Source of the DNA: Typha latifolia
Taxonomy: Eukaryota > Streptophyta > Magnoliopsida > Poales > Typhaceae
Length of the DNA stretch: 64,000 nucleotides
Assembly (NCBI GenBank): GCA_019914945.1
Contig: CM034102.1
Location: 10,219,501 to 10,283,500, forward strand
Reading direction: 5' to 3'
The notes under the pieces are model-generated. The model was given only the letters and a program-made list of their open reading frames with translations. It was not told the DNA's origin and searched no databases. This document shows positions 12,501 to 24,997 of the stretch, in pieces. The position numbers and the translations under genes are program-made. Within the stretch, counting starts at the first letter, position 1, and every line of letters starts with the position of its first letter.

Positions 12501-13398
12501 ACATTAGCCAGTTTCACTCCGGGAGTAATCTCAATGCGGTGATCTTCGGGTAAAATCGGCGGCATGCCGCGTAGCTCCTTAAACACCTCGCTAAATTCTT
12601 TCAGTAAGGCGAACATATCAATGGGTACTTTTTCTTCCTTTGCATGGCCTACTTGACTTTGGATCATTGCATTAAAAGCCCATGGCATCCGACCTTTGAC
12701 AGTCCCACCATTGGTTGAAGTTACACTCGAGCCAACAGTCAAATTCCGTCTAACTGCACTTGCTTGCCACATCGTTTGAAGTCCATCCACATCTCCAAGA
12801 AGTCAAAGGTCATCGAGCCTAAGTTTTGCATCTATTGTGTTTGCAATACAATGTTAGCCCCTCATAGGACCAATGGGTGAAGATCCAAGGTGAAAGAATT
12901 GCCCTGAATCTTTAAAAGAACCTCTCGGCATACGTCGTTTGCCTGGTATGTCGTGACATCTCCCAATGCTACATCAAATCCCGAAGTAGGGTCTATAGCC
13001 ATCCCTATCTTCTTGACCACTTGCTCGTCCATGAAGTTGTGGGTGCTCTCGGTGTCGATGAGGATCCTCACTATTTGATTTTTCACTGTGCCATCGACCC
13101 GCAACATCCGAGGTGCATTGGCACCGATGTAGGCATGCATGGATATCACGGCATGGATCTCCTCACTGCCCTCCAATGCTTCTTGGTCTTCCGCCGCATC
13201 CTTTAGTTCAATTTTCATTATCTCCTCTTCCTCCATATCCTTTGCTTCATCCAACACCATCACAGTAGCCGCCGATCGGACACATTTGTGCTCGGGGGTG
13301 AATTGCTCATCACAATAAAAATATAGCCCTTTTGCTCTTCTCTTTTCAACTTGGGTTGGAGTAAGTCTCCTCATAGTAGTTCGGGAAGGTCCCCTCAC
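12501..13398 (-). pseudogene. gypsy zinc knuckle and aspartic protease relic (element B)
   Basis: The open stretch 13398-12862 has a lineage-type zinc finger (KGLYFYCDEQFTPEHKC) and then a retropepsin-like region ILIDTESTHNFMDEQVVKKI. The family normally has D-S/T-G at the protease active site; here the Gly is Glu (DTES), so the protease is probably inactive. From 12862 to 12500 the protein continues with several stops (MPWAFNAMIQSQVGHAKEE is one open patch). Confidence 0.85.
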
Positions 13399-14634
13399 TT
13401 CTGGTTGTGGTCATGGAGGTATTCTTGCACCCATTTCTCTTGGTGGAGGCGCCGACACATGATGGGTTGCTGCTGTTTGCCAGGGCACTCCTCTAGATTC
13501 CATGACGGTCTAGCCCCCTTTTTCTGCTATCCGCAGCTCTCGAAGCTTCTCTTCCATCAATTAAGCTATTGCAAAAGCCTCCAACAACGTGGTTGGTCGA
13601 GCGGCCTTCACTTCGGCTTGAATGTCTTGTCGAAGGCCACTAATGAAGGTGCTCTTGAGTTGAGAATCCGACCAGCCCCGCACTCGATTTCTAACTCGCT
13701 CAAACTCCTCTTGATATGCTCTCATCGTAGTCCTTTGAGTTAGCTTGATAAGAGCAGCCTGAAAATCCTCATAGCTAGAGGGTCCAAATCAGACGCAAAT
13801 CACGTCAGCAAACTCCTCCCACGATCGATAGGGTTGAGCTTGATTTGTGGCCTGGTACCATCGAATGGTAGTGTCTCCAAGATAGAAAGATGCCAACAAC
13901 ACCTTTTGGGCATTAGGTGTTCTTTGGTATTTGAAGAACTACTTCGCTCAGTAAACCCAATCGAGTGGGTCTCCTCCATTGAAGGGTGGGAAGTTGAGGA
14001 GAATCGTCCCTACACGGATGCCTCATTCTTCTTCTTCATATCGGTTGGGCCTCCTTTCTCTTGGATTGAATCCAACATCCCTAGGATGGTGTTGTGGGGT
14101 CGCTGGTTCTTTATAATCCGCCAACTTATCGTGATGATAGATTCGGTGCTCGGTCGTGTGATGAACCGATAGTGGTACGTCGCGGTGAAAGACTGGCGGT
14201 GGTACATTGCGCCTTTTGACCAGTGTGGGCAGAAAGGGACTTTTGGTGTGCCCACCCATGGGAGCCTCATAGTCTTCCTTTCGCTTGGTATGGAATGGTG
14301 GAGGTAGTGTCCTTTGGCAAAAATGCAATTTCCTTGGTGATGTACCCCGGGCTCGAGTAGGGAACTCAATCATTGTCGTACCCCTAGGTGTGCCTAAGAG
14401 GGCTTGAATCATGACATCCATTGATGCTTGCATGGCTCGTTGTGTCTCCATCATATCCACAAACATCTTGATCAGATCTGAGTTGGCCATAGAGGTCATT
14501 GGAGACGTTTCAATCGGTGAGTTAGGGTTGGCATCTGATTTGATAATCTCTATGGCTTCTCCCTCCGTGAAGGTGTCTTCATTGGGCCTTGATGCTATGG
14601 ATCTGGTGGTGGGCATGATAGCCCAGGAATGGTG
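13399..14634 (-). pseudogene. gypsy gag relic (element B)
   Basis: N-terminal half open at 14634-14023 (start near MPTTRSIASRPNEDTF). It is followed by the gag core with a few stops: LNFPPFNGGDPLDWVY, ASFYLGDTTIRWYQ, AYQEEFERVRNRVRGWSDSQ and LKSTFISGLRQDIQAEVKA. Same Ty3/gypsy type as element A but clearly diverged from it, so A and B are different insertions and not one inverted copy. Confidence 0.85.
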
Positions 14635-15456
14635 GCTCTGATACCACTTATTATGGTCCGACATCCACTTCCTGATTTGGATCAATTGTAGGAAAGCAGC
14701 TTGCGTAGTTGAGGAAAAATATTCCCCAGATACTGTAATGTAGTCGGAATATTACAAAACTAAGGGTGGTTGATTCGTAACTTTCTGATCTACATTTTTG
14801 TTATTTATACCCTTCACAGATTCTAATTGAAACTGGGACGAAAATGGTGATGAGGATGGAAGTGACGGATGGTGGTGATGATAAGGTTAGAGATGATAAT
14901 GGTGATGAGGATGGATGATTTGAGGCATTTAGGGGATAAGAATGAAGATGGAGAAGGGGCCGAGATTGCAAGGAGGAGGGACGACTCGATAGACAAGGGA
15001 GGTTAGAAGATCACCGTCATCGAGATGGTGCACAACTAGGGCTTGAAGGAAGAGGAAGGAAGATTAGGGTAAAGAGGATAAAAAGGAGATAGAACTCAAT
15101 ATTCATTCATCATAGTCTTTTTGGTTGCCATCCACACCTTAAGAGGCTAACAAAACAAGCAAAAAATGACAATTATTAACCCTAGAAATAGTGAATTCTC
15201 GTCGATCACATTCGAATGTGTATTTTGCGTTCTCTGTTGATGCGAACATATGTAGGCGTCTGCATGTGGGTGTTCAAATAGGGTCTACGCATTCGAACGC
15301 ACAAATTGTATTCTCTATCGATGTGAACACTTGTAGGCGTTCTTAAGGGCGTTTGAACGCACCCCCTTCCATGTTTGAACGCGACATACATAATCCTTAT
15401 TTTTTTGAAATAAATAACTAAATACAATAAGAAAAGACTCTCATAGGATATATCCA
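14635..15456 (-). mobile_element. 5' LTR and primer-binding site of gypsy element B
   Basis: PBS at 14635-14646 (TGGTATCAGAGC on the minus strand). The LTR spans about 14647-15456 and is homologous to 44389-45158. Its U3 part has TTCGAA-type words at about 15205-15385, several decayed to TTTGAA or TTCAAA. The body of element B runs leftwards to 11638. The 3' LTR is missing. Confidence 0.85.
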
Positions 15457-15779
15457 TGCTCAAGACGACTCGATGAAGTTCGAATCATATCAGTGGTAAT
15501 GCTAGTGTTACTAAGTAGGGGTGGTAAATCTTGACCCAGCTCAATAACCCAACACAATAGCCCACCTCTTAATCGGGTTTGGGTTAACTTAATCGATTTC
15601 GGGTCATAAACAGGTCAACTCGCCTAACCCGATTAATAATTAGGTTGTGTTCAAATTTATATAGTTGACTCATTTTGACCCGTTTAAGTATACGAGTCGG
15701 TTCATGTTGAGTCAACCTGCCAACCTGCACTATATATTCTAAACTAAATAACCTAACTCCCACTCTCTAACACTCTCAC

Positions 15780-16380
15780 TCTCTCAACTCCTCTAATATT
15801 CATTCTCTCCCCTATGCCGCCGCTACTCTTATCTCCCCAGTTCCCACGCCGCTGCGGCCGCTGGCGTCATCTTCTAACATCTCGTCTGAGTCATCTCAAC
15901 ATCTCCCCTACTCTAAGGGCTAAGGCTCTCGGCATCTCGCTTCTCCTCACACTGATGACTCCTCCCCTCCCGAGTCCTAACTCTGAGCCCCAATAGCTGC
16001 CGACCACATCTCCCTAGTCCCCACGCCGCTGCCGGCGTCATCTCTCCACGTCGCCGCTGGCATCATCTTAGCATCTCCCCTACTCTAAGGCTCTCGGCAT
16101 CTCCCCACGTTGCTGGCTCCTCCCCTCCCGAGTCCTGACTCTGAGCCCTAATAGCCGCCGCCCTCATCTCCCCAGTCCCCACGTCATTGCGACCGCCGGC
16201 CTCATCTCCCTACCTCTAACATCCTCTGTCGACTCCTCCCCTCCCGAGTATCCTGATCCAACACTCACATCCCCTAGTAGAATCGTTGCCACACCGTCGC
16301 TTCCTTCATTGCATGCGTGAGTGTGTCGTGAGCTCTCACTCCTTCCCCTTGTCAATGTGAGTGAGTCACATACTAGCATC
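15780..16380. repeat. GC-rich imperfect repeats in hAT left arm
   Basis: A C-rich block in which phrases recur at about 150-190 bp spacing: CTCTAAGGCTCTCGGCATCTC, CTCCTCCCCTCCCGAGTCCT, and TCTCCCCAGTCCCCACG. Small ORFs here are compositional. It could be a former promoter/5'UTR captured by the element. Confidence 0.6.
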
Positions 16381-16758
16381 TGCCATGAATGATACACTAT
16401 TATTTAATCAGTTAGCAGTATAAAGGTGACATTTCAGCTTGATGCATCTTAGCAAGAGGAGAATTCAAGAGTAGAAATTTTATAGATTTGGGTTACTAAA
16501 ATGACTAGTTAAAGCAGTTGAAGTGTTCTATCTCTTGGTATTGCCTGTTTCCCATGCCAGTGCACTTTTCACAAAGATTGAACATTCAGTATAAAAAAGG
16601 TAATTGATTGCTGGCATTTGGCATAATGACCATAGGATAAAAATTACATAAATAATAATGTAGATAGTAGATTTGGCACTAAAACTTTGTATGCTTAAAC
16701 TTGAGCTCTTTCAATTTCTGTGAATTGGATATTTGATGATAATCTAATTTTTCTGCAG

Positions 16759-16894
16759 GGACATGAAGTAGATGCCTTTGGGATTGGTACTTATCTCGTG
16801 ACATGTTATGCTCAGGCAGCTCTTGGTTGTGTATTTAAGCTAGTTGAGATAAATAACCAACCCCGCATAAAACTTTTCTGACGATATAACGAAG
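16759..16894 (+). pseudogene. nicotinate phosphoribosyltransferase fragment, exon a
   Basis: A copied exon of NAPRT, the NAD salvage enzyme that makes nicotinate mononucleotide from nicotinate and PRPP. After a good acceptor (TTTTTCTGCAG) it encodes [16 protein letters not shown], then [15 protein letters not shown] and PRIKL. These are the conserved GHxxDAFGIGT block and the following strand of plant NAPRT. One extra T near 16875 shifts the frame and gives an early TGA; without it the reading would continue LSDDITK, as the family does. A donor GTCAGT follows at 16895. The next exon is 11.7 kb away because a copia element entered the intron. Introns are kept, so the capture was at DNA level. 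The functional gene must lie elsewhere. Confidence 0.85.
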
Positions 16895-16963
16895 GTCAGT
16901 ATCATATCTGAAGGTAGCATGCAACTATATTTTTGTTACTCTGGAAGAATTACATGCATTACC

Positions 16964-17748
16964 TATTGTGCAAATAACCAAATGTGTGAAGGAAGCAAAA
17001 GCAAAACCTTCACCCCCAACTATCACAATTAGGAATAGTGATGGAAAACCAATGCAATATTTGGGAAAAACTCCAATGAAGTGTTAATGGTGATAGAAAA
17101 GCACTAAACAAGTTCTAATCACAGATTAAACACCCTAATGCAAGCAATCTCTAGAATGAAAGCAATAGAGACAATAGAAAGAGAGGGAGATAATATTTAC
17201 ATTGTTCGGCGATGTGCCTACATCCACGGGCAGAGCAATCTTCTTTACTTTGCAAATCCTCACTTATAAAAAGTTTAACAATTCTAGTCACTCTCAATAC
17301 AATGGTGGCTCAACTCTCATAAATGTTCTTCCAACTACTAAGCCCTAAACACACTTTAAGATTTATAGGCAGGTTCAAATTTGGGGTTTTTCTGCGTCGC
17401 GATCGAACGCCCTCAGGGGCGCGTTCGAACGCGCCCAATATTAATACAGCAAAATCAAAGAGGCATTCGAACGCAGGAGGGGCCATTCGAACGCCTGCAT
17501 CACAGACTGCTCTCGGGTTTGGATTTGCATTTGAACACGGCTGTGCCGTTTGAACGCCTCCATCAAAGGCTACACTCGGGTTGGGGTTTGCATTCTTACG
17601 AGGCTGTGCCGTTCGAACCCCTGCATTACTGCTCTCTGTCTGGAATCCGCGTTCGAACGCCTCCTAGGGCTCATTCGAACGCGCTATCACAGAAATGCTG
17701 ATACATGCTAAAATTTGCTGAAAACTGAATTTGAGCCAATTTTTAACA
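16964..17748 (-). repeat. 3' LTR of copia C
   Basis: 785 bp, matching 27900-28588. U3 contains several TTCGAA palindromes at 17405-17690, including GCGTTCGAACGC twice (about 17420 and 17648). A probable polypurine-type tract (minus strand AAGGTGTAGAAT) lies at 17749-17760. Confidence 0.9.
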
Positions 17749-19040
17749 ATTCTACACCTTAGCGAACAACTCATAACTTTAGCAAATCACTCTCCACCAT
17801 GCCAAAGTGACTTAATCCTCCAAAAGGTGCTTCGCCTACAAATTCGTGTCCTAAGATGCCAAACCAAAACTTGGTCAATAGTGAGTGACATTGATCAAAT
17901 CCAAGCAATGTTGGAATTTTATTTTGGTCACTACTTTTGTGAACATGTCAGCCGGATTATCAGCAGTTCCAATTTTGCAAAGTGAAATATCCTTTTCTTC
18001 CAAAATTTCTCTAACAAAATGGAAACGGATATCAATGTGCTTCGTCCTTGTTTGATGAACTTAACTCTTAGCCAAACAAATTGCACTTTGGCTCTCATAG
18101 GGTACCTCCACCTTTTCTTGGTATACACCCAAGTCATCCGTCAGACCAACCAACCAAATGGCCTGCTTTATAGCCTTTGTCACTGCAATGTACTCAGCCT
18201 CTGTGGTAGATAGAGCAACAGTCGACTGTAAGGTAGACCTCCAACACACTGGCCCTCTAGCAAGTATGAAAACATATCCCGTAGTGGATATACGCTTATC
18301 CAAATCACCTGCATAGTCCGAATCCACATATCTAGTAAGAGGTAGACTAGGTTTATCATCTCTCACAAACTATAGTCCAACTCCCAAAGTACTATGGATA
18401 TATTTTAAAATCTATTTCACAGCCTGCCAATGTCCTTCGCCTGGAGCATGCATATATCTACTAACAATACTGATGGCTTGTGAAATATCTGGCCTAGTGC
18501 ACACTATTGCATACATCAGGCTTCCAACTATGCTTGCATATGGTACCTTGGACATAGACTCTCTCTCGGCATCTGAACTAGGTGACATAGCTGCACTGAG
18601 CCTAAAATGATGTGCCAACGGTGTACTCACTGATTTTGTCTTGCTATCAACCCCAAACCGCTGTAATACCTTCTTCAAATACTGCTCCTAAGTTAAGCAT
18701 ACTATCCCCCTTTTTCTATCTCTTCTAATCTCCATGCCAAATATCTTCTTTGCTTCTCCTAGATCCTTCATTTCAAATTCCTTATTCAATTGGAGCTTCA
18801 ATTTATCAATCTCCACCTTGCTCTTAGATGCTATCAACATATCATCAACATATAAGACCAAATATATAAAGGATCAATTTTGAAGCTTTCTAAAGTACAC
18901 GCAATGATCATAGTGGCTTCGCTTGTACCTTTGCCTCTGTATAAATTGGTCAAACCTTTATACCACTGCCTTGGAGACTACTTTAGGCTATACAAGGATT
19001 TCTTCAATTTGCAAACTAAATCCTCTTTCCCACAAATTTT
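17749..19040 (-). pseudogene. copia C reverse transcriptase (C-terminal part) and RNase H
   Basis: Second half of the polyprotein after the solo-LTR insertion. From 19040 leftwards: KICGKEDLVCKLKKSLYSLK, then the catalytic box LYVDDMLIAS at about 18865-18835 and GEAKKIFGMEIRRD. At 18678-18412 comes the RT end (SKVPYASIVGSLMYAIVCTR, RPDISQAISIVSRYM). At 18366-18061 comes RNase H with YVDSDYAGD and STTEAEYIA, both acidic positions kept. The tail is HIDIRFHFVRE and NPADMFTK at about 18040-17930. A handful of stops and frameshifts show that it is dead but fairly young. Confidence 0.92.
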
Positions 19041-21599
19041 TGTAACGCCCCCACCCGGCACGGGCACGTGCATGCCCACGCGCCGACACACGGCACGCAC
19101 GACACACGCGACAGGTCGGGCGGGGCCTATCACGCACAGATACTCTCTTGTGCATATATAATCATGACATCATCAAATAAAACCTGCTAACCTATCCATG
19201 TTCACATAATCCATCACCAAATAAATCATACTATTAACCAAATAAACCTGTTAACATATGAATATCCAAGTCCACAATAATATATACTAGACTATTATAT
19301 AATCGGCAGGACCCACAACAGGCCACAACAAACCATCAAGATATAACTAAAACAACTAATACAAGAGTACACTATGATTCAACATGTATTATATAAATCA
19401 CCGTCTAATACAAAAGAATACAAATATTAAATACTGGTACAACTCAATTTCTATATAAACTATCATCTATACAATCTCGCATTTATAACTCACCTCATCA
19501 TCGCTCTAAAATATCTTCTCAAGATATCTCAAGTCGCTATCACCTACCACATATCTAAGGGGGTTAGAAAAGAAATAAAGAGAGTCATGAGCAAAAAGCT
19601 TAGTGAATAGACCTTACCCCAAATCAGTGATGTCAAAGAGAGAGTAAATCATATACTTGGATAATATGAATCGAAAGAGCATCTTGTCATGAATGAGTAT
19701 ATGAATTTATTCTCAATAATATATAAATAAAAAGTAGATAACATGTCATAACTAAAAAAAGTATATAATCATCGACAATGAGTAAATAAATCTCCATGTC
19801 ATACTATCATCATAACTCTCTCTCAAATATGACACATGATATATGTCGATCATGACCATGCTATGATATCAAATGCAACCATATATGTTGTATATTGACC
19901 ACTCAATAATTAGGTAATCAGGTGATAATGAAATCATATGCATTTCTCAATATCTTAGTCATTAATGTCAGCTCTATATGTCCTCATCATACTAGACCAC
20001 TGTGCATAGTCAACACATAGTACCCGATCTCAACATCCTGCCCATAAGCTCGAGCATTACCCTGCCATATGCTAAGGGTATCTTAGTCATAATAATACAT
20101 TGCCATACACTAAGGATATATCAAAATCCATCCAAATCAAGTACCCCACTAGTTAATAGAAATTACATGAGGGTAACTCGCCATACACATGCCCTAGAGA
20201 ACGGCAGGTGTCCGATTGTTTGTGCGCACAGACTCAACTAACCTCAGACATGGACCACGAGATATCGCATATCAGTGACCATAATAATCACTCTAGGCAC
20301 CCCTAACCTTAGCGCCTACTTGGGTACCCTCATGCTTTTTCTATCAACTTTCCTATTAATAAGATTTATGCATTTTCTTCTATATGATAGATCACGTGTA
20401 TATATTTAATACTATAACAAGTCATGCATATCAAGAATTTAGGTGGTAAAAAGCCGAGAGGAAAATAATATAATGTAGTCTCCAACCATATAACTAACAC
20501 GTGTATATTTCTGCTAGTCTATCACACGCATACTCATGCTAGAGATCATCCCGATACAAAGTCATAACAGTATGATCATCTCCAATCATCTCTATATATC
20601 ACCAATGTACTCATATCCTAGATTAGTCTAATCAAATACATGATAAAATATACTTGACTAAAATTATCTCTAGATAAAGTCATATAATTATGCTGGAGGC
20701 CAAAACATACATGTACATAATATATAATATATCCTAATTTGAGAAAAGCGTATATGAGATAAGACTACTCACAATCTGATCAGAAGACACAAACCACGCA
20801 TCTCTCATGTCCATCAGTCAAATATCAACTCATCGTTAGGGTCCACGGGGTCTCAAATAAGTGGGTTCAGTGTATGAAAATATTTAAGTAATATAATGTT
20901 AGCCGTTTATCTCATTTAGAATTCATTAGTGTAAAATATAATAAATTATTTGATTTTATTAAATAACTTGATATACATTATATATATATAATTATGATAA
21001 CCTTATTCTAATTATATATTAGGCATAAATAATTAATCTCTTTAAGCATAAAAGAATCAAATATACAATAATATAATTAAAATATATGTACATAAAATAA
21101 CTAACTATAATTCAATTATTTGGCAATTACTACTTTTACTTAACTAGTTACTAATTATACATATAATAATCATTATTTATAAATATAAAAATAATTATCT
21201 GAGCTCAACATTTTATTGCATAGAAAATAATATATAATAATAATAAGGTGCTAGAAACATGTCGTATATTCAAATATTTTAAATATATGCATGTATAAGC
21301 ATACATAAACATTAATAGAAACTTATATAATTTAATTATTTTAAAAAAAACTAACTATATAAAATATAAGATTATTATCAATATGATCACATGTATTAAT
21401 CTAATAAACAATAGCTAAACTATATATAATCATATGCAAGTATTTATAACTATAATTAATAAATTATTATACTAAAAATAATTAGCTAATACTTATACTA
21501 GTGAGTGCAAATTATCAAAATAATCTACCATCTAGATAAACTGAATTACCTAAATTTTAGAAACTAAATCACATAATTAATGTAAACAAATTAAAAGGG

Positions 21600-21670
21600 A
21601 GCAATCCCTTGTCATAGTGCTGGGCTCGGCAATGTCTGCTATAGTACTGGGCCGAGCCCAGTATTGTTGC
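21600..21670. repeat. GGGCTCGG/CCGAGCCC inverted repeat
   Basis: CTGGGCTCGGC and GCCGAGCCCAG flank a short ATGTCTGCTATAGTACTG loop. The sister LTR has the same arrangement, enlarged by tandem copies, at 40498-40620. It could form a hairpin in RNA. Confidence 0.6.
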
Positions 21671-22361
21671 AGAAGGGGGAATAGTGGTACGGACCAGATC
21701 TAGAACGATCCATCTGTTGGATGATTATGAAAATTTAAGTGGAGGTAGCCTCATGAGTTAGAATTCTAAATAATCTAGTTTCACTTAAATCGGAGGTCAG
21801 GATGAAAAGATAAAAAGAAAATAGTGGAGATAGATCAGAGAGGACATAAAGGTAATTTCTGACGTTGTGGCAATCGTCGGAGGGTGGTGGACGGCCAAGG
21901 GTGGTGGTGGACGGCCGTGTAGTAGGGTGGCTGCTGGAGGTAGGAGGTGACTAGGTTTTGAAAGCTTGAAGGGGATCTACGGTTATGATCTACTCCTATG
22001 AAGATAAAGGCAATCCAACAGTTAATATAAAAATATAAGGACGAGAATAATAACTAGCTGAACTCAAAATTCTCTCAATGATGATTCTTATCAACTCATG
22101 TACACCCCTATTTATAGGAGTAAAATCCCTAATAGATTGGATCCACATGTAGATTATCTGATTTATTTAAAATTCAAAATAGAAAGATAAAACTAAGTAA
22201 CTAATCTCTAGCAGATCGAATCCACAAGCGGATTATCCGATTTATTTGAAATTTGAAATAGAAAGATAAATCTAAATAACTAATTTGACTTGACTCGACT
22301 TAACCCATGTGGTCGGATCGTAACAATCCACCACGCTTTTGACACCTTGTCCTCAAGGTGA

Positions 22362-23330
22362 CTAGTCTCTCGCGTCCTTGTACTCAAATAACTTATCGTG
22401 CCAATCAATAGATTCGGGTTCATCTTCCTTAAGTCCGCCTAGGAACATGACGTGGGCTGGCTGGCACTTGCATTTATGACCGGGGGTAAATCGGTCATCA
22501 CAGTAAAAACACAAAGCATTTTCTTCGGCGCTCTTCCAAGTCATTGGGTACAAAGCGGCGCGTGATAATCTGTCGGTTAGGTTGAGCTATTGGTGCAGTT
22601 TGAGTCGGGGCAGATGCCGTCTCTAGTGGGCCATGGGTTTGGGTTGCCTTTCTTCTCTTCTCCTTGCGGATCTGGTTTAGTTGATCCAATTTGGACTCCA
22701 TCAGAACAACTAAGGAGAAGGCCTCTTTAGAAGTAGTGGGCCTCAAAGCCTTGACCTCAGCTTGAATGTCAGGCCTAAGCCCACTAATGAAGGTACTCTT
22801 CAGGTCCGAGTCAGACCAATTAGTAACTCGGTTGCATATCCGCTCGAACTCTTCCCGATAAGCTCGAACTGTTGTTGACTGAGTCAGCTTAGTCAGCATG
22901 GCCTGAGAGTCCTCGTACTGAGTCAGACCGAATCCAGCACATATCGCATCCGCAAAGTCCTACCAAGACTCAAATGGTCGAGTCCACTCAGCCGACTGGT
23001 ACCACCTAATCGCCATGCCCTCCAAGTGAAATGAGGCTAGCTGGACTTTCTAATGGTCGGGCGTGCCATGGTACGTAAAAAAACTGCTCCGCTAGATAGG
23101 CCTAATCTAGCGGGTCTCCCTGCGAAAAGTTTGGAAAATCAAGCTTGACGGTCCAAGCTTGGATCCCAAAATGTGGTCTGTCATCACGAGTGAACTGACC
23201 TCGGGGTCGAGGCTGGTCTCGTGGGTTATAGGCCCACGGGTTTGGGTCATAGGCCCACGGGTTTGGGTCATGTCGCCCCCGAGCTGCACGTGGGTTCGGC
23301 TCATTTTGACGACGCGAGCCCACCGGTTCA
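22362..23330 (-). pseudogene. gypsy gag of element F
   Basis: N-terminal region RRQNEPNPRAARGRHD with a DPNPWAY repeat (23323-23102), then LDFPNFSQGDPLD, ASFHLEGMAIRWYQSAEW, and at 22899-22498 AYREEFERICNRVTNWSDSD and LKSTFISGLRPDIQAEVKA. The zinc finger is CFYCDDRFTPGHKC at about 22510-22460. Stops and a frameshift between 23100 and 22900 and at 22500 break it. Structural protein of a chromovirus-like gypsy element, related to element B but diverged. It may have moved only with enzymes supplied by another element. Confidence 0.9.
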
Positions 23331-23865
23331 TTCCACCATTCATCCTCAGGCTCGTACTCGTGCTCAGGGTCTTGTTCATGGGTTCCAAACTATTTCACAC
23401 GAGGTGGTCGAACCGGTTCGCAAAAATTTGGCCTGCCTAAAAAATCGTGTGCTTCATCTCTTTCATTCCAATAACCTAACCCTAGGGCTAAATTTGGAAT
23501 TCGGCCTAGGGGTACCGCCATAGGATGCATGGGGGGCGGCAGTGGCTGGGCTTAGTCGGGGTTCATCGGCAGTCGACCCCTGGCTAGGCCTCGCGGTGGG
23601 GTAACGGCAGTGAGCGGCGGTGGAGGGCCAAACTCGAGCTCATGCTCGAGCTATTGCAGCAGCAGTTCTGGCGTGTCGCCGGCCGATCCACTAACCCTCG
23701 ACGGCTGCAGAAGGGACCAATGGCCCCACTGCAATGGAGCAATGGCCGCAGAAAGATGCGGCGGAGCTACCCCGACGTAGGGGTAGCATCCCACAGCTGT
23801 GGCTGTCGGGTTTGGCCAACCGACGGTTGCCGGCAACTGCGGCGGTGTGATACCAGCTTCTGAGG

Positions 23866-23997
23866 AACATTAGCTCTGATACCAATGGTACGGACCAGAT
23901 CTGGAACGATCCATTAACCATCTTCTGAGGAACGTCAACTCTGATACCAATGGTACGGACCAGATCTGGAACGATCCGTCCATTAGATATTATAAAA
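23866..23997 (-). repeat. tandem duplication of PBS and LTR edge
   Basis: About 66 bp (TTCTGAGGAAC, then CTCTGATACCAATGGTACGG, then CCAGATCTGGAACGATCC) occurs twice in a row. Element F therefore has two primer-binding sites and two LTR starts at its 5' side, and only the right one continues into a full LTR. Confidence 0.85.
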
Positions 23998-24997
23998 ATT
24001 TAGGTGGAGGTAGCCTCATGAGTTAGGATTCTAATGGCTCTAGTTTCACCTAAATCGGAGGTCGCGATGAGAAGGTAAAAAGAAAATAGTGGAGATAGAT
24101 CAGAGAGGACAAAACGGTAATTTCTGACATTGTGGCAGTCGGAGGGTGGTGGACGGCCGTGTAGTAGGGTGACTGCTGGAGGTAGGAGGTGGCTAGGGTT
24201 TGAAAGCTTGAAGGGGATCTACGGTTATGATCTACTCCTATGAAGATAAAGGCAATCCAACGGTTAATATAAAACGATAAGGACGAGAATAATAACTGGC
24301 TAAACTCAAAATTCTCTCAATGATGATTCTTATCAACTCATGTACACCCCTATTTTATAGGAGTAACATGCGGATTATCTAATTTATTTAAAATTCAAAA
24401 TAGAAAGATAAAGCTAAGTAACTAATCTCTAGCGGATCGGATCCACAAGCGGATTATCTAATTTATTTGAAATTCGAAATAGAAAGATAAATCTAAATAA
24501 CTAATTTGACTTGACTCGACTTGACTGGACTTAACCCATGTGGTCGGATCGAAACAAATAGCTAAGGAAGAAGAAGAAGAATGAAGAAGAAGAAGAGAAG
24601 AGAAGAGAAGAGAAGGAGGGGAGGGAAGTGTAGACCCAGGCCGGCGAGGAGGGCACCGGCCGCTGTTGGCCAGCCAGTGGCCGTCCTCTCACAGACGACT
24701 CAGCTCTGAGAGAGAGAGAGAGAGGAGAAAAAGGAGCTCATTGACGTTTGTGGAGGTGGCGGAGGTGGTTTCCAAGGACGGCGGCAGCGACGGTAACAAT
24801 GGGAGAGACAGAGAAAGAGAGTTTGAGAGAGAGAGAGAAATATAAAGGGGGAGAGAGAGGTGGTGGGGACGTCGGCGCTGCGACTGCGGCTGGTAGTGCG
24901 CGGCACCCCTAGCCCTCCAGCAACATGGCACAAAGCTGGCCACATCATGCCATGCAAAAAAAAATTTATTTTTATTTTTTAAGGTTGGGTTGTTACA

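Larger units (their letters stand above)
21685..24556 (-). mobile_element. gag-only gypsy element F
   Basis: LTRs 21685-22325 (641 bp) and 23951-24556 (606 bp) both start TGGTACGGACC and end AACA. They are flanked by AATAG at 21680-21684 and 24557-24561. The PBS beside the right LTR puts it on the minus strand. The internal part is only about 1.6 kb: gag and zinc knuckle are joined directly to the extreme end of pol (CACCTTGAGGACAAGGTG at 22345-22362), so protease, RT, RNase H and integrase are deleted. It sits in solo LTR D. Confidence 0.93.
19041..24997 (-). mobile_element. solo LTR D (TGTAAC type), itself interrupted
   Basis: Starts TGTAACGCCCCC at 19041 and ends GTTACA at 24997, flanked by ATTTT at 19036-19040 and 24998-25002. 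Removing the inserted element (21685-24556 plus its 5-bp duplication) leaves about 3.08 kb, homologous over its length to 37964-41222. No coding domain is present, so a very long solo LTR is the best reading. The A-rich TGTAACAACCC end resembles the start of the LTR at 52968, which suggests minus orientation. It lies inside the copia C reverse transcriptase. Confidence 0.85.

Noticed and set aside
24689..24957. Two Ser/Leu-rich frames
   Set aside because: GA-rich part of solo LTR D, same reason.
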